Notes under the pieces: generated by a model | The model's database searches: none | What the model saw: only the letters and a program-made list of their open reading frames with translations | What the model was told of the DNA's origin: nothing | Part shown: one piece after another, positions 31,579-40,332 of the stretch | Numbering within the stretch: position 1 is the first letter of the stretch | How the letters are laid out: each line of letters begins with the position of its first letter | Translations under genes and position numbers: made by a program | Assembly (NCBI GenBank): GCA_040754425.1 | Contig: JBFMCR010000012.1 | Location: 62,001 to 126,000 of the forward strand | Length of the DNA: 64,000 nt | Reading direction: 5' to 3' | Origin: UBA6918 sp040754425 | Lineage (GTDB): Bacteria; Pseudomonadota; Gammaproteobacteria; Burkholderiales; Thiobacillaceae

Positions 31579-33932
31579 GCGCGCTCCACGGTCAGCTCGC
31601 CGAACAGCGGGCCCAGTCCTGCGGTCACCGGATGTGCGCCGGGCAGTCGCACGCAGTTGGCCGGCAGGCAGTCGTCGCGGTCGATGCGAATGACCAGCGA
31701 GCCCCGGCCCTGGCGGATCACCGCCATGCCGCCTGCGCCGAGGCCGAGCTTCTCCAGCAGCATGCCGGAAGCGCTCGCCACCGGCGGCGCGCCGTCAGCC
31801 GTTCTTTGCAGCGAGGTCGCGCGGCGCACGACGGGATCGACCTGGTAGATCGGCACTTCGCCGATGCGCTCGAGCTTGTCTGAAGTCTGCAGCGACACGG
31901 AAACCGGCTCGATCTTGTTATTGAGCAGCTTGCAGACATGAGCTTGGGCGTCCGGTCCCAAGGCCTCGTCGCGCACCGCCTCGCTGGAATCGAACCCGAA
32001 GCCGGGCAGGTTGAGGAGATTGCCCAGCACGCGCAGCACTTTCCAGGCGGGGCGGGTTTCGCCCAGCGGCTTCACCGCGCCGTGAAAGCTCTGGATGCGG
32101 CCTTCGATGTTGATGAAGCTGCCGGAGGTTTCGGTGAAGGGCGAAATCGGCAGCAGCACGTCGGCATAGTCGAGCGCGCCGTGCTTGTAGGGCGACAGCG
32201 CCACCACGAATTCGGCCTCTTTCATGGCGGCAAGCGCGGCGACGGGGTCGTGGCAATCGTATTCGGGCTCGGCGCCCAGCAGGATCACGGCCTTGCGCGG
32301 GGACGCCAGCATCTGGCCGGCATTCATGCCGGCGATGCCTTGGCGGCCCATGGCGGCCCGCCCGGGAATGGCACCGGCGGCAACGGCGCCCACGCCGTTG
32401 CCGGAATCGCCCAGCACGCCCCAATGCGCGCCGGTGAGGCGCGCGGCTTCCTGCGCCAGCGTCATCATCTCGGCAAAACGCGGATGATGCTGGGCGAGAT
32501 TGCCGAGGAAGATGCCCTTCTTCCCGCCGCCTGCCATGCTCTCGGCGATGGCCTCGATCTCGGGGGTGACTTCCGCATTGCCGGCAATGGCCGGCGCGGC
32601 CTCGCCCTTCATCTCCGCCAGCGCGCGCACCAGCGCGGCCAGGGCATTGACCATGCCTTCGGGCGAGACGATGGCCTTGTTCGCCACCTTGCAAAGATAA
32701 TCCTCGACCAGCGGGTTGATGAGGTTCATGCCGGCGCCCCAGCGCACGGCATGGCGCAGGCGCAGCGCCAGCAGCGGATGGTCCTTGCGCAGGGTCGAGC
32801 CCACCACCAGGAAGCGGTCGAGCTTGTTGAGATCAGCCACCTTCATGCCCAGCCAGAAAGCGCCGTGCGCCCGGGCGTCGAGGCGGAAGTCGCTCTGCCT
32901 CAGGCGGTGGTCGATGTTGCCCGAGCCCAGTTCGCGCATGAGCTTCTGCAGCAAATACAGTTCTTCCACGGTCTGCATGGGGGAGGCCAGCGCGCCGATC
33001 TCACCGGCACCGTACTTCACCTGGATTTCGCGCAGGCGGCTCGCGACAAGATTCAGCGCTACCTGCCACTCGGCTTCGACCCACTGGCCGTTTTCCCTCA
33101 CCATGGGCCGGGTCAGGCGCTCTTCGCTGTTGAGACCTTCGTAGGAGAAGCGGTCGCGGTCGGACAGCCAGCATTCGTTGATGTCCTCGTTTTCCAGCGG
33201 CAGCACGCGCATGACGCGGCCGTTCTTGACCTGTATCTGCAGGTTGGAGCCCAACGAATCGTGCGGGCTCACGCCTTTTCTCCTCGACAGTTCCCAGTTG
33301 CGCGCGCTGTAACGAAAAGGCTTGCTGGTGAGCGCGCCGACCGGACACAGATCGATGATGTTGCCGGAAAGCTCGGAATCGATGGTCCTGTCGATGAAGG
33401 GCATGATCTCGGCATGCTCGCCGCGGAAGGCCTGGCCCATTTCCATGATGCCGGCGATTTCCTGGCCGAAGCGCACGCAGCGCGTGCAGTGGATGCAGCG
33501 CGTCATGTCGGTGGCAATGAGCGGGCCGAGGTTCTTTTCCGTCACCACGCGCTTGGGCTCGGCATAGCGCGAGCTGCTGCCGCCGTAGCCCACGGCGAGG
33601 TCCTGCAGCTGGCATTCGCCGCCCTGGTCGCAGATCGGGCAGTCGAGCGGGTGGTTGATGAGCAGGAACTCCATCACGCCCTTCTGCGCGGCAACGGCGT
33701 AGTCGGAACGGGTGAATACCTTCATGCCGTCGGTCACCGGGGTGGCGCAGGCCGGCAGCGGTTTGGGCGCCTTCTCCACCTGCACCAGGCACATGCGGCA
33801 GTTGGCGGCGATGGACAGCTTCTTGTGGTAGCAGAAATGCGGAATGTAGATGCCGAGCCTGTTGGCGGCATCCATCACCGTGGCGCCGGGTTCCACTTCG
33901 ATTGGCTTGCCGTCGATTTCGATATTCAGCAT
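31575..33932 (-). CDS. nuoG: NADH-quinone oxidoreductase subunit G
   Basis: A 785-residue iron-sulfur subunit. Cluster motifs appear in order: CYHKKLSIAANCRMC and CATP ([2Fe-2S] N1b), HPLDCPICDQGGECQLQ with its upstream His (N5), and CIHCTRCVRFGQEIAG (N4). The rest is a degenerate molybdopterin-oxidoreductase fold. The extra N7 cluster motif found in E. coli was not seen. It starts with the family N-terminus MLNIEIDGKPIEVEPGATV. A 118-base gap with an inverted repeat separates it from nuoF. Confidence 0.96.
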   Translation of the reverse strand: MLNIEIDGKPIEVEPGATVMDAANRLGIYIPHFCYHKKLSIAANCRMCLVQVEKAPKPLPACATPVTDGMKVFTRSDYAVAAQKGVMEFLLINHPLDCPICDQGGECQLQDLAVGYGGSSSRYAEPKRVVTEKNLGPLIATDMTRCIHCTRCVRFGQEIAGIMEMGQAFRGEHAEIMPFIDRTIDSELSGNIIDLCPVGALTSKPFRYSARNWELSRRKGVSPHDSLGSNLQIQVKNGRVMRVLPLENEDINECWLSDRDRFSYEGLNSEERLTRPMVRENGQWVEAEWQVALNLVASRLREIQVKYGAGEIGALASPMQTVEELYLLQKLMRELGSGNIDHRLRQSDFRLDARAHGAFWLGMKVADLNKLDRFLVVGSTLRKDHPLLALRLRHAVRWGAGMNLINPLVEDYLCKVANKAIVSPEGMVNALAALVRALAEMKGEAAPAIAGNAEVTPEIEAIAESMAGGGKKGIFLGNLAQHHPRFAEMMTLAQEAARLTGAHWGVLGDSGNGVGAVAAGAIPGRAAMGRQGIAGMNAGQMLASPRKAVILLGAEPEYDCHDPVAALAAMKEAEFVVALSPYKHGALDYADVLLPISPFTETSGSFINIEGRIQSFHGAVKPLGETRPAWKVLRVLGNLLNLPGFGFDSSEAVRDEALGPDAQAHVCKLLNNKIEPVSVSLQTSDKLERIGEVPIYQVDPVVRRATSLQRTADGAPPVASASGMLLEKLGLGAGGMAVIRQGRGSLVIRIDRDDCLPANCVRLPGAHPVTAGLGPLFGELTVERA

Positions 33933-33956
33933 GCGTATTTATTCCGAAACCAATGT

Positions 33957-34042
33957 CGCATTCAAAACGAGGCGCGACGGCGCCGCGCAGACAGTATGAC
34001 CAATACGGCAAGCGGCGCCAACAAAGTATCGGTTTGAATGCG
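33957..34042. repeat. Inverted repeat in the nuoF-nuoG gap
   Basis: CGCATTCAAA (33957-33966) and TTTGAATGCG (34033-34042) are perfect complements bracketing GC-rich inner palindromes (GGCGCC twice). The element fills most of the 118-base gap. It could be an mRNA-stabilising or processing hairpin; its origin is unclear. Confidence 0.6.
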
Positions 34043-34050
34043 TCATTGGG

Positions 34051-35325
34051 TCACACCATGCATTTTTTGTGTTCGATATGGTACTCGAACTCTTTTCTGT
34101 AATGCTTGAGCATGCCCTGCACCGGCATGGCGGCGGCGTCCCCCAGCGCACAGATGGTGCGCCCGGCGATGTTCCCAGCCACGCTGTCCAGGAGTTCCAG
34201 GTCTTCCGGCCGGCCCTGGCCTGTTTCGATCCTGTGCACCACGCGGTACATCCAGCCGGTACCCTCGCGGCAGGGCGTGCACTGGCCGCAGGACTCCTCG
34301 AAGTAAAAATAGGACAGGCGCTCGAGCGCGCGGACCATGCACACCGTCTCGTCCATCACGATCACCGCGCCCGAGCCCAGCATGGAGCCGGCCTTGGCGA
34401 GGGAATCGAAGTCCATGGTGCAGTCCATCATGATCTCGCCCGGCAGCACCGGCGCGGAGGAGCCGCCGGGGATGACGGCTTTCAGCCTGCGCCCGCCCTT
34501 CACACCGCCGGCCATTTCCAGCAGTTTCGCGAACGGCGTGCCCATGGGGATTTCGTAATTGCCCGGCCTTTCCACATGCCCTGACACAGAAAAGATCTTG
34601 GTGCCGCCGTTATTGGGCTTGCCCAGCCCAAGGAACTTCTGCCCGCCCTCGCGCATGATGTAGGGAATGCTGGCCAGCGTCTCGGTGTTGTTGATCGTGG
34701 TCGGCCTGCCATAGAGTCCGAAACTCGCCGGGAACGGCGGCTTGAAGCGCGGCTGGCCCTTCTTGCCCTCGATCGATTCCAGGAGCGCGGTTTCCTCGCC
34801 GCAGATGTAGGCGCCGTAGCCATGGTGGTTGTAGAGGTTGAAGGAAAAACCCGAGCCGAGGATGTCGTTGCCGAGATAGCCCGCTTGCCGCGCTTCCTCG
34901 ACGGCGCGTTCCATGCCCTCGTAGATGTCCCAGATCTCGCCGTGGATGTAGTTGTAGCCCACCTTCGCACCCAGGGTGTAGCCGGCGATGATCATGCCCT
35001 CGATCAGCGCATGCGGGTTGTAGCGCATGATGTCGCGGTCCTTGAAGGTGCCTGGCTCGCCCTCGTCGGAATTGCAGACGATGTACTTGTCGCCGGGGAA
35101 CTGGCGCGGCATGAAGCTCCACTTGAGTCCGGTGGGGAAGCCGGCGCCGCCGCGGCCGCGCAGGGCCGAGGTCTTCACCTCGTTGATGATGGCCTCTGCC
35201 GGGGTCTTCTCGGCGAGGATTTTCTTCAGCGCGGAATAGCCGCCTGCGCTCTCGTAGGTTGCGAGCTTCCACGGCTCGGAAAGATGCAGGGTGTTGAAGA
35301 TGACGGGGCCGGGCTGTATGACCAT
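34051..35325 (-). CDS. nuoF: NADH-quinone oxidoreductase subunit F
   Basis: The 424-residue NADH-binding, FMN-containing subunit, with cluster N3. Visible motifs are GRGGAGFPTGLKW (about 57-69, NADH/FMN loop), CNSDEGEPGTFKDRD (about 85-99), GAYICGEETALLESIEG and the N3 ligands in SCGQCTPCREGTGW plus a later Cys in GRTICALGDAAAMP. Length is normal. It is 2 bases downstream of nuoE. Confidence 0.97.
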   Translation of the reverse strand: MVIQPGPVIFNTLHLSEPWKLATYESAGGYSALKKILAEKTPAEAIINEVKTSALRGRGGAGFPTGLKWSFMPRQFPGDKYIVCNSDEGEPGTFKDRDIMRYNPHALIEGMIIAGYTLGAKVGYNYIHGEIWDIYEGMERAVEEARQAGYLGNDILGSGFSFNLYNHHGYGAYICGEETALLESIEGKKGQPRFKPPFPASFGLYGRPTTINNTETLASIPYIMREGGQKFLGLGKPNNGGTKIFSVSGHVERPGNYEIPMGTPFAKLLEMAGGVKGGRRLKAVIPGGSSAPVLPGEIMMDCTMDFDSLAKAGSMLGSGAVIVMDETVCMVRALERLSYFYFEESCGQCTPCREGTGWMYRVVHRIETGQGRPEDLELLDSVAGNIAGRTICALGDAAAMPVQGMLKHYRKEFEYHIEHKKCMV

Positions 35326-35327
35326 GA

Positions 35328-35813
35328 TTACTTGTTCTTGAGTTCATCCAGCAGCGCGTCCACTTTCTCCTCGTCGAGAAAGCTTTCCATGCGGTGGTTG
35401 TCGACCAGCAGGAGCGGCGCGTCGCCGCAGGCGCCCATGCACTCGCCCTCCACCAGGGTGAAGGCTTTGTCCTCGGTGGTTTCGCCGAACTCGATGCCGA
35501 GCTTCTGCTTGAGCCTGTCGGCGATTCTGTCCGCGCCCATCAGCCTGCACGGCAGGTTGGTGCACACGCACAGCTTGTGCCTGCCCACCGGCTTCACGTT
35601 GTACATGTTGTAGAAGGTCGCCACCTCGTACACGGCGATGGGCTGCATGCCAAGGTAATGCGCGACGAAGTCGATGACCTCGTTGGACAGCCAGCCCTTT
35701 TCCACCTGCGCGATGCGCAGCGCGGACATCACCGCCGACTGGCGCTGCCCGGCCGGGTATTTGGCGATTTCCTTGTCAATCTGGGCGAGGGATTCGGTGC
35801 TTAACATCATCAT
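35328..35813 (-). CDS. nuoE: NADH-quinone oxidoreductase subunit E
   Basis: A 161-residue thioredoxin-fold subunit with [2Fe-2S] cluster N1a. Ligands are seen in CTNLPCRLMGA (Cys84 and Cys89 region) and GECMGACGDAP (about 124-134). Three ATG codons in a row begin the gene, the first overlapping the nuoD stop as TAATG; the true start may be any of the three. Confidence 0.95.
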   Translation of the reverse strand: MMMLSTESLAQIDKEIAKYPAGQRQSAVMSALRIAQVEKGWLSNEVIDFVAHYLGMQPIAVYEVATFYNMYNVKPVGRHKLCVCTNLPCRLMGADRIADRLKQKLGIEFGETTEDKAFTLVEGECMGACGDAPLLLVDNHRMESFLDEEKVDALLDELKNK

Positions 35814-37066
35814 TACCTGTCGATTTCACCGAATACGATGTCTTGCGTGCCGATAATGGCCACCACGTCGGCAATCATGTGGCCGCGGCTCATTTCGTCC
35901 AGCGCCGCCAGATGGGCGAATCCGGGCGCGCGGATTTTCAGGCGGTAAGGCTTGTTGGCGCCGTCGGACACCAGGTAGATGCCGAACTCGCCCTTGGGAT
36001 GTTCCACCGCCGCATAGCACTCGCCCTCGGGCACGTGCATGCCTTCGGTGAAGAGCTTGAAGTGATGGATCAGCTCTTCCATGTTCTGCTTCATGTCCAT
36101 GCGCGAAGGCGGCGCCACCTTGTGGTTGTCGGTGATGACCGGGCCGGGGTTCATCTTCAGCCAGTCCACGCACTGGCGGATGATGCGGTTGCTTTGCCGC
36201 ATTTCCTCCATGCGCACGAGATAACGGTCGTAGCAGTCGCCGTTGACGCCGACCGGGATGTCGAAATCCATGCGGTCGTAGACTTCGTAGGGCTGCTTCT
36301 TGCGCAGGTCCCACTCCACCCCGGAGCCCCTGAGCATGGGGCCGGTGAAACCCAGGGCCTGGGCACGCTCGGGCGACACCACGCCGATGCCCACGGTGCG
36401 CTGCTTCCAGATGCGGTTGTCGGTGAGCAGGGTCTCGTATTCGTCGACGTAGCCCGGGAAGCGCTTGGTGAAATCCTCGATGAAATCGAGCAACGAGCCC
36501 TGGCGGTTCTCGTTGAGCTTCTTCACCGCCTCGGCATTGTGATATTTCGATGCCTGGTACTGCGGCATGCTGTCGGGCAGATCGCGGTACACCCCGCCCG
36601 GTCGATAGTAGGCCGCATGCATGCGCGCGCCCGACACCGCCTCGTAGCAGTCCATCAGGTCTTCGCGCTCGCGGAAGGCGTAGAGGAACATGGTCATGGC
36701 GCCCACGTCCAGCGCATGCGCGCCGATCCACAGGAGATGATTCAGGATACGGGTGATCTCGTCGAACATCACGCGGATGTACTGCGCGCGGATGGGCACC
36801 TCGATGCCGGCCAGCTTCTCGATGGCCATGACGTAAGCGTGCTCGTTGCACATCATGGATACGTAATCGAGGCGGTCCATGTAGGGCACCGACTGGATGA
36901 AGGTCTTGTGCTCGGCCAGTTTTTCGGTGGCGCGGTGCAAAAGGCCGATGTGCGGATCGGCGCGGCAGATCACCTCGCCGTCCAGCTCCAGCACGAGGCG
37001 CAGCACGCCGTGCGCCGCCGGGTGCTGGGGACCGAAGTTCATGGTGTAGTTGCGGATCTCGGCCAT
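35813..37066 (-). CDS. nuoD: NADH-quinone oxidoreductase subunit D
   Basis: A 417-residue subunit related to the NiFe-hydrogenase large subunit, forming the quinone-binding cavity with NuoB. Signature blocks are GPQHPAAHGVLRLVLELDGE (about 13-32, quinone-site His), HIGLLHRATEKLAEHKTF and RAPGFAHLAALDEMSRGHMIADVVAIIGTQDIVFGEIDR at the C-terminus. It is encoded separately from nuoC, unlike the fused NuoCD of enterobacteria. One base after nuoC. Confidence 0.97.
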   Translation of the reverse strand: MAEIRNYTMNFGPQHPAAHGVLRLVLELDGEVICRADPHIGLLHRATEKLAEHKTFIQSVPYMDRLDYVSMMCNEHAYVMAIEKLAGIEVPIRAQYIRVMFDEITRILNHLLWIGAHALDVGAMTMFLYAFREREDLMDCYEAVSGARMHAAYYRPGGVYRDLPDSMPQYQASKYHNAEAVKKLNENRQGSLLDFIEDFTKRFPGYVDEYETLLTDNRIWKQRTVGIGVVSPERAQALGFTGPMLRGSGVEWDLRKKQPYEVYDRMDFDIPVGVNGDCYDRYLVRMEEMRQSNRIIRQCVDWLKMNPGPVITDNHKVAPPSRMDMKQNMEELIHHFKLFTEGMHVPEGECYAAVEHPKGEFGIYLVSDGANKPYRLKIRAPGFAHLAALDEMSRGHMIADVVAIIGTQDIVFGEIDR

Positions 37067-37067
37067 G

Positions 37068-37667
37068 TCAGCGCCCTTCCCCGTAATGCTCTTCGCGCAC
37101 GATGCGCGGGGTGATTTCGCGCGGCTCGATCGACACAGGCTGGTAGATCACGCGCTGCTGCACGGGGTCGTAGCGCATTTCCACATTGCCCGAAAGCGGG
37201 AAGTCCTTGCGGAAGGGATGGCCGACGAAGCCGTAGTCGGTGAGGATGCGGCGCAGGTCGGGATGATCCTCGAACACGATGCCGAAAAGGTCAAAGGCCT
37301 CGCGCTCGAACCAGTTGGCCGAAGGCCAGATGCCGGTGACTGAAGCCACCAAAGGCAGTTCGTCATCAGGACAGAACACGCGCACGCGCAGGCGCACGTT
37401 GTGCGTCATCGAAATCAGGTGGTACACCACGGCAAAGCGCGGACCTTCCCAGGCACCGTCCTTGTAGCTGCTGTAGTCCATGCCGCACAAATCGGTCAAT
37501 TGGGTGAAGCGCAGTTCGGGATGGTCATGCAAGGTCTGCATCGTCCGTACCAGCGAGCCGGCCTTGACCTCGACGGTCAGTTCGCCAAGACGGATATCGG
37601 TTTTCACCAGCGCATCGCCGAGCATGTCCTGCAGGCAGGTGGAAAGCGTATCCGGGGAAAGGGCCAT
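37068..37667 (-). CDS. nuoC: NADH-quinone oxidoreductase subunit C
   Basis: A 199-residue hydrophilic subunit of the connecting module. The typical block SVTGIWPSANWFEREAFDLFGIVFEDHPDLRRILTDYGFVGHPFRKDFPLSG (about 108-160) is intact. The N-terminal half is more variable, as in the family. It lies 13 bases after nuoB. Confidence 0.96.
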   Translation of the reverse strand: MALSPDTLSTCLQDMLGDALVKTDIRLGELTVEVKAGSLVRTMQTLHDHPELRFTQLTDLCGMDYSSYKDGAWEGPRFAVVYHLISMTHNVRLRVRVFCPDDELPLVASVTGIWPSANWFEREAFDLFGIVFEDHPDLRRILTDYGFVGHPFRKDFPLSGNVEMRYDPVQQRVIYQPVSIEPREITPRIVREEHYGEGR

Positions 37668-37680
37668 GTAACGTGTCTAT

Positions 37681-38157
37681 CTATCTGGCGATGGTATTGG
37701 TGCGCTTGATCTTGTTCTGCAACTGAATCAGGCCGAACAACAGCGCTTCGGCCGTGGGCGGACAGCCGGGCACGTAGATGTCCACCGGCACGATGCGGTC
37801 GCAGCCGCGCACCACGGAATAGGAATAATGGTAATAGCCGCCGCCGTTGGCGCACGAGCCCATGGACACCACCCAACGCGGCTCGGCCATCTGGTCGTAG
37901 ACCTTGCGCAGGGCGGGGGCCATCTTGTTGCACAGCGTGCCGGCCACGATCATCACGTCGGACTGCCGGGGACTGGGACGAAACACGATGCCGAAACGGT
38001 CAAGATCGTAGCGTGAGGCGCCCGCCTGCATCATTTCCACCGCGCAGCAGGCGAGGCCAAAGGTCATCGGCCACATCGAGCCGGTACGCGTGTAGTTGAT
38101 GATGGTATCGAGAGTGGTTGTGACAAAACCCTTCTCAAGTGCGCCTTCGATGCTCAT
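37681..38157 (-). CDS. nuoB: NADH-quinone oxidoreductase subunit B
   Basis: A 158-residue subunit with the terminal [4Fe-4S] cluster N2. Adjacent cysteines in TFGLACCAVEMMQ (about 37-38), Cys in MGSCANGGGYYHYSYSV and CPPTAEALLFGLIQLQ supply the ligands. The ATG at 38155-38157 (MSIEGALEKGFVTTTLD) overlaps the nuoA stop by 4 bases; a further in-frame ATG upstream lies inside nuoA. Confidence 0.97.
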   Translation of the reverse strand: MSIEGALEKGFVTTTLDTIINYTRTGSMWPMTFGLACCAVEMMQAGASRYDLDRFGIVFRPSPRQSDVMIVAGTLCNKMAPALRKVYDQMAEPRWVVSMGSCANGGGYYHYSYSVVRGCDRIVPVDIYVPGCPPTAEALLFGLIQLQNKIKRTNTIAR

Positions 38158-38510
38158 TCCCACTCCAAAGCGCCCTTCATCCACTCATAGATGAAGCCGA
38201 CGACCAGTATGCCCAGGAAAATCACCATGGCGACGAAACCGAACATGCCGATTTCCTCCAGCACAACGGCCCAGGGAAACAGGAAGGCGATTTCCAGATC
38301 GAACAGGATGAACAGGATGGCGACGAGATAATAGCGCACGTCGAACTTCATGCGCGCATCCTCGAACGCCTCGAAGCCGCATTCGTAGGGCGAGAGCTTT
38401 TCGCTGTCCGGCCTGTTGGGCGCAAGCAGCCTCCCGGCCATGATGGGAACGATGCCAAAGGCCAATCCCACCAGGATAAACAACAGTATGGGGAGATAGT
38501 TCTCCAGCAT
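38154..38510 (-). CDS. nuoA: NADH-quinone oxidoreductase subunit A
   Basis: A 118-residue three-helix membrane subunit. Family blocks are KLSPYECGFEAFEDARMKFDVRYYLVAILFILFDLEIAFLFPWAV (about 42-86), including the Cys/Asp quinone-channel loop. The ATG at 38508-38510 (MLENYLPILLFILVG) is the family start. First gene of the nuo operon, preceded by a terminator-like hairpin and a promoter candidate. Confidence 0.95.
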   Translation of the reverse strand: MLENYLPILLFILVGLAFGIVPIMAGRLLAPNRPDSEKLSPYECGFEAFEDARMKFDVRYYLVAILFILFDLEIAFLFPWAVVLEEIGMFGFVAMVIFLGILVVGFIYEWMKGALEWE

Positions 38511-38529
38511 CCTCGTCCCTGTCCTCGCG

Positions 38530-38556
38530 AAAAAAACCGTCCTGCATGGGGACGGT
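38530..38556 (-). terminator. Intrinsic terminator or attenuator in the nuo leader
   Basis: On the minus strand ACCGTCC, a 7-base loop and GGACGGT form a perfect stem (38536-38556) followed by seven T. It lies between the tRNA-Leu gene and nuoA, only 20 bases before the nuoA start. It may end the secG-tRNA transcript, or attenuate transcription from the promoter candidate just upstream. Confidence 0.75.
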
Positions 38557-38568
38557 GTTATGGGACTG

Positions 38569-38598
38569 AGTGTAGTGTTACAGGCCAAAAACTGTCAA
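38569..38598 (-). promoter_or_regulatory. Candidate promoter of the nuo operon
   Basis: On the minus strand TTGACA (38593-38598, perfect -35) is followed after 18 bases by TACACT (38569-38574, 4 of 6 for -10). The predicted start, near 38562, is just ahead of the terminator-like hairpin. It is downstream of the tRNA gene and upstream of nuoA. Confidence 0.55.
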
Positions 38599-38678
38599 GC
38601 ACACAAAACACCTATTTCCCCATTAAAAACAATGGGATATTGAATAGCCCCGACTAATGATCAGATTATTAAAACTAA

Positions 38679-38763
38679 TGGTGCCGACGGCGAGACTCGA
38701 ACTCGCACGACTTTCGTCACTACCCCCTCAAGATAGCGTGTCTACCAATTCCACCACGTCGGC
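38679..38763 (-). tRNA. tRNA-Leu (anticodon GAG)
   Basis: An 85-base class II tRNA with encoded CCA. The acceptor GCCGACG pairs with CGTCGGC, the D arm is TGGTGGAATTGGTAGACACG, the anticodon loop CTTGAGG carries GAG (reads CUC/CUU), and the T arm GAGTTCGAGTCTC is intact. A short variable arm stem (TGACGAAAGTCG) is present, as expected for tRNA-Leu. It is located between secG and nuoA in the common betaproteobacterial order. Confidence 0.97.
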
Positions 38764-38817
38764 TGGTGATGAATGCGCCTGCTTTATACAGCGCATTCGC
38801 TTGAATTTCAAATCAAA

Positions 38818-39165
38818 CTACTTGGGAATTTCTCCGGACTTGGGCGACGGACTGTCCTGAGCAGGCGCCGCCTGGGGTGCCGGCGCCTGCTGCGTGGCTG
38901 CCGGGATTTTGTCCAGCACCCCGCCAGGCGCCGCCCGGTTCAGGGAAAAGTAGGTCAGGCCCACGCTGGTCAAAAAGAAAATCGTTGCCGCGACTGCCGT
39001 GGCGCGCGACAGGAAATTCGCCGAACCGCTGGCGCCGAACAGGCTGCCGGAAGCGCCGCTGCCAAAGGCTGCGCCCATGTCCGCGCCCTTGCCGTGCTGC
39101 AGCAGCACCAGCCCGATCAGGGTAACCGAAACCAGCAAGTGCATTATCCAGACCAAGGTTTCCAT
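38818..39165 (-). CDS. secG: Protein translocase subunit SecG
   Basis: A 115-residue inner-membrane protein that assists SecYEG export. Two membrane helices (about 2-22 and 52-72) flank the conserved cytoplasmic LLQHGKGADMGAAFGSGASGSLFGASGSANFLSR (about 21-54). The Ala/Pro-rich tail after residue 85 is longer than in E. coli but usual in betaproteobacteria. It follows tpiA by 17 bases. Confidence 0.94.
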   Translation of the reverse strand: METLVWIMHLLVSVTLIGLVLLQHGKGADMGAAFGSGASGSLFGASGSANFLSRATAVAATIFFLTSVGLTYFSLNRAAPGGVLDKIPAATQQAPAPQAAPAQDSPSPKSGEIPK

Positions 39166-39182
39166 TTATTCAATCCAAAAAA

Positions 39183-39935
39183 TCAGGCCGCAGCCTTGCA
39201 GATCGCGATGAATTCATCGGCAATCAGCGAGGCACCGCCAATCAATCCGCCGTCGATATCTGGCTGCGAAAAGAGTTCGGCCGCATTCGCCGCCTTCACG
39301 CTGCCGCCGTACTGGATCACCAGGCCGTCGGCCACGGCCTTGTCAAGACCGGCTATCCTGCCGCGGATGAAGGCATGCACAGCCTGCGCCTGATCGGGCG
39401 TAGCCGTCTTGCCGGTGCCGATTGCCCACACCGGCTCGTAGGCCACCACCGCCCTGGCCAGCGCTTCCACGCCGGCGGCATCGATGACCGCATCGAGCTG
39501 GCGTCCCACCACCTGCTCGGTGATGCCGCCTTCGCGCTCTTCGAGCGTTTCTCCCACGCACAGAATCGGGGTGAGGCCTGCAGCCTGGGCCGCCATGAAT
39601 TTCTTCGCCACGGCCTCGTCGGACTCGCCGTACAGACTGCGCCGCTCGGAGTGGCCGACAATGACGAAGGTGCAGCCGAAATCCTTCAGCATGGAGGTCG
39701 ATACTTCACCGGTGAAAGCACCCTTGGCATGCTCGCTCACATTCTGTGCACCCCAGGCGATACTGCTGCCGTTCAGTTCGGACTGTACTTGTGCCAGATA
39801 GGGAAAAGGCGCGCACACCGCCACACCAGCGCCTTGCAGGCCGTTGAGCGCAGTTTTCAATGCTCCCAGCAAGACCCGGTTCTCGGCCAGGCTGCCGTGC
39901 ATCTTCCAGTTACCGGCAACGAATTTACGACGCAT
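39183..39935 (-). CDS. tpiA: Triose-phosphate isomerase
   Basis: Interconverts dihydroxyacetone phosphate and glyceraldehyde 3-phosphate. The 250-residue TIM barrel shows the substrate Lys in AGNWKMHG, catalytic His in VIVGHSERRSLYGE (about 92-105) and catalytic Glu in AYEPVWAIGTGKTATPDQAQ (about 164-183). The phosphate loop IQYGGSVKAANAAEL is intact. It heads the tpiA-secG-tRNA-Leu unit. Confidence 0.97.
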   Translation of the reverse strand: MRRKFVAGNWKMHGSLAENRVLLGALKTALNGLQGAGVAVCAPFPYLAQVQSELNGSSIAWGAQNVSEHAKGAFTGEVSTSMLKDFGCTFVIVGHSERRSLYGESDEAVAKKFMAAQAAGLTPILCVGETLEEREGGITEQVVGRQLDAVIDAAGVEALARAVVAYEPVWAIGTGKTATPDQAQAVHAFIRGRIAGLDKAVADGLVIQYGGSVKAANAAELFSQPDIDGGLIGGASLIADEFIAICKAAA

Positions 39936-40013
39936 TCCTACCCCGCTGAAAAGCCTGCTATGTTAATGCAGAGGGGAGGTACGGTCAACGAGATAAAACG
40001 GCAAAAGCCGTTC

Positions 40014-40253
40014 TCAGTCGCTCAGGTCGAGGTATTTCTGGATGCGCCGCTCGGCGATCAGGCGGTCAATGCGCCATTCGTCCAGGAGCTTCATGGCCAA
40101 ATCGAAAGTCTTGAGCTTGAGCGCAAACAGGCGATGGAGCTCGAACGGGGATTCGCTCTCCAGTGCCTTGCACAATTCCCACAGGACAGTCGCTTCGTCG
40201 CTTTCCGGGTTGCGCTTGATGAACTTGGCAATCTCCCTGACGGCATTGGCCAT
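40014..40253 (-). CDS. Small conserved hypothetical protein with an upstream Pho box
   Basis: A 79-residue protein (MANAVREIAKFIKRNPESDE...) rich in charged residues and predicted mostly helical, with no signal peptide or membrane segment. I do not recognise a named domain. The ATG at 40251-40253 has a GGAGA ribosome binding site 8 bases upstream; an ATG 57 bases further upstream would overlap a TATGAT -10 element (40306-40311). A strong Pho box lies about 80 bases upstream, between this gene and pstB, so it is probably induced by phosphate starvation. It occupies the place where phoU is often found but is not PhoU. Confidence 0.72.
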   Translation of the reverse strand: MANAVREIAKFIKRNPESDEATVLWELCKALESESPFELHRLFALKLKTFDLAMKLLDEWRIDRLIAERRIQKYLDLSD

Positions 40254-40332
40254 TTTCTGATTCTCCGCTTGATCTGATGCGCCGACACACATGACAGAAA
40301 GCGCAATCATACCGCTGCCGGGCGTTCATAAT

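Noticed and set aside
33939..34102. Small ORFs in the nuoF-nuoG gap
   Set aside because: They are made of the palindromic repeat, have no ribosome binding sites and resemble nothing known.
40014..40253. PhoU in its usual place after pstB
   Set aside because: The protein is only 79 residues and lacks the PhoU helical repeats and metal-binding motifs.
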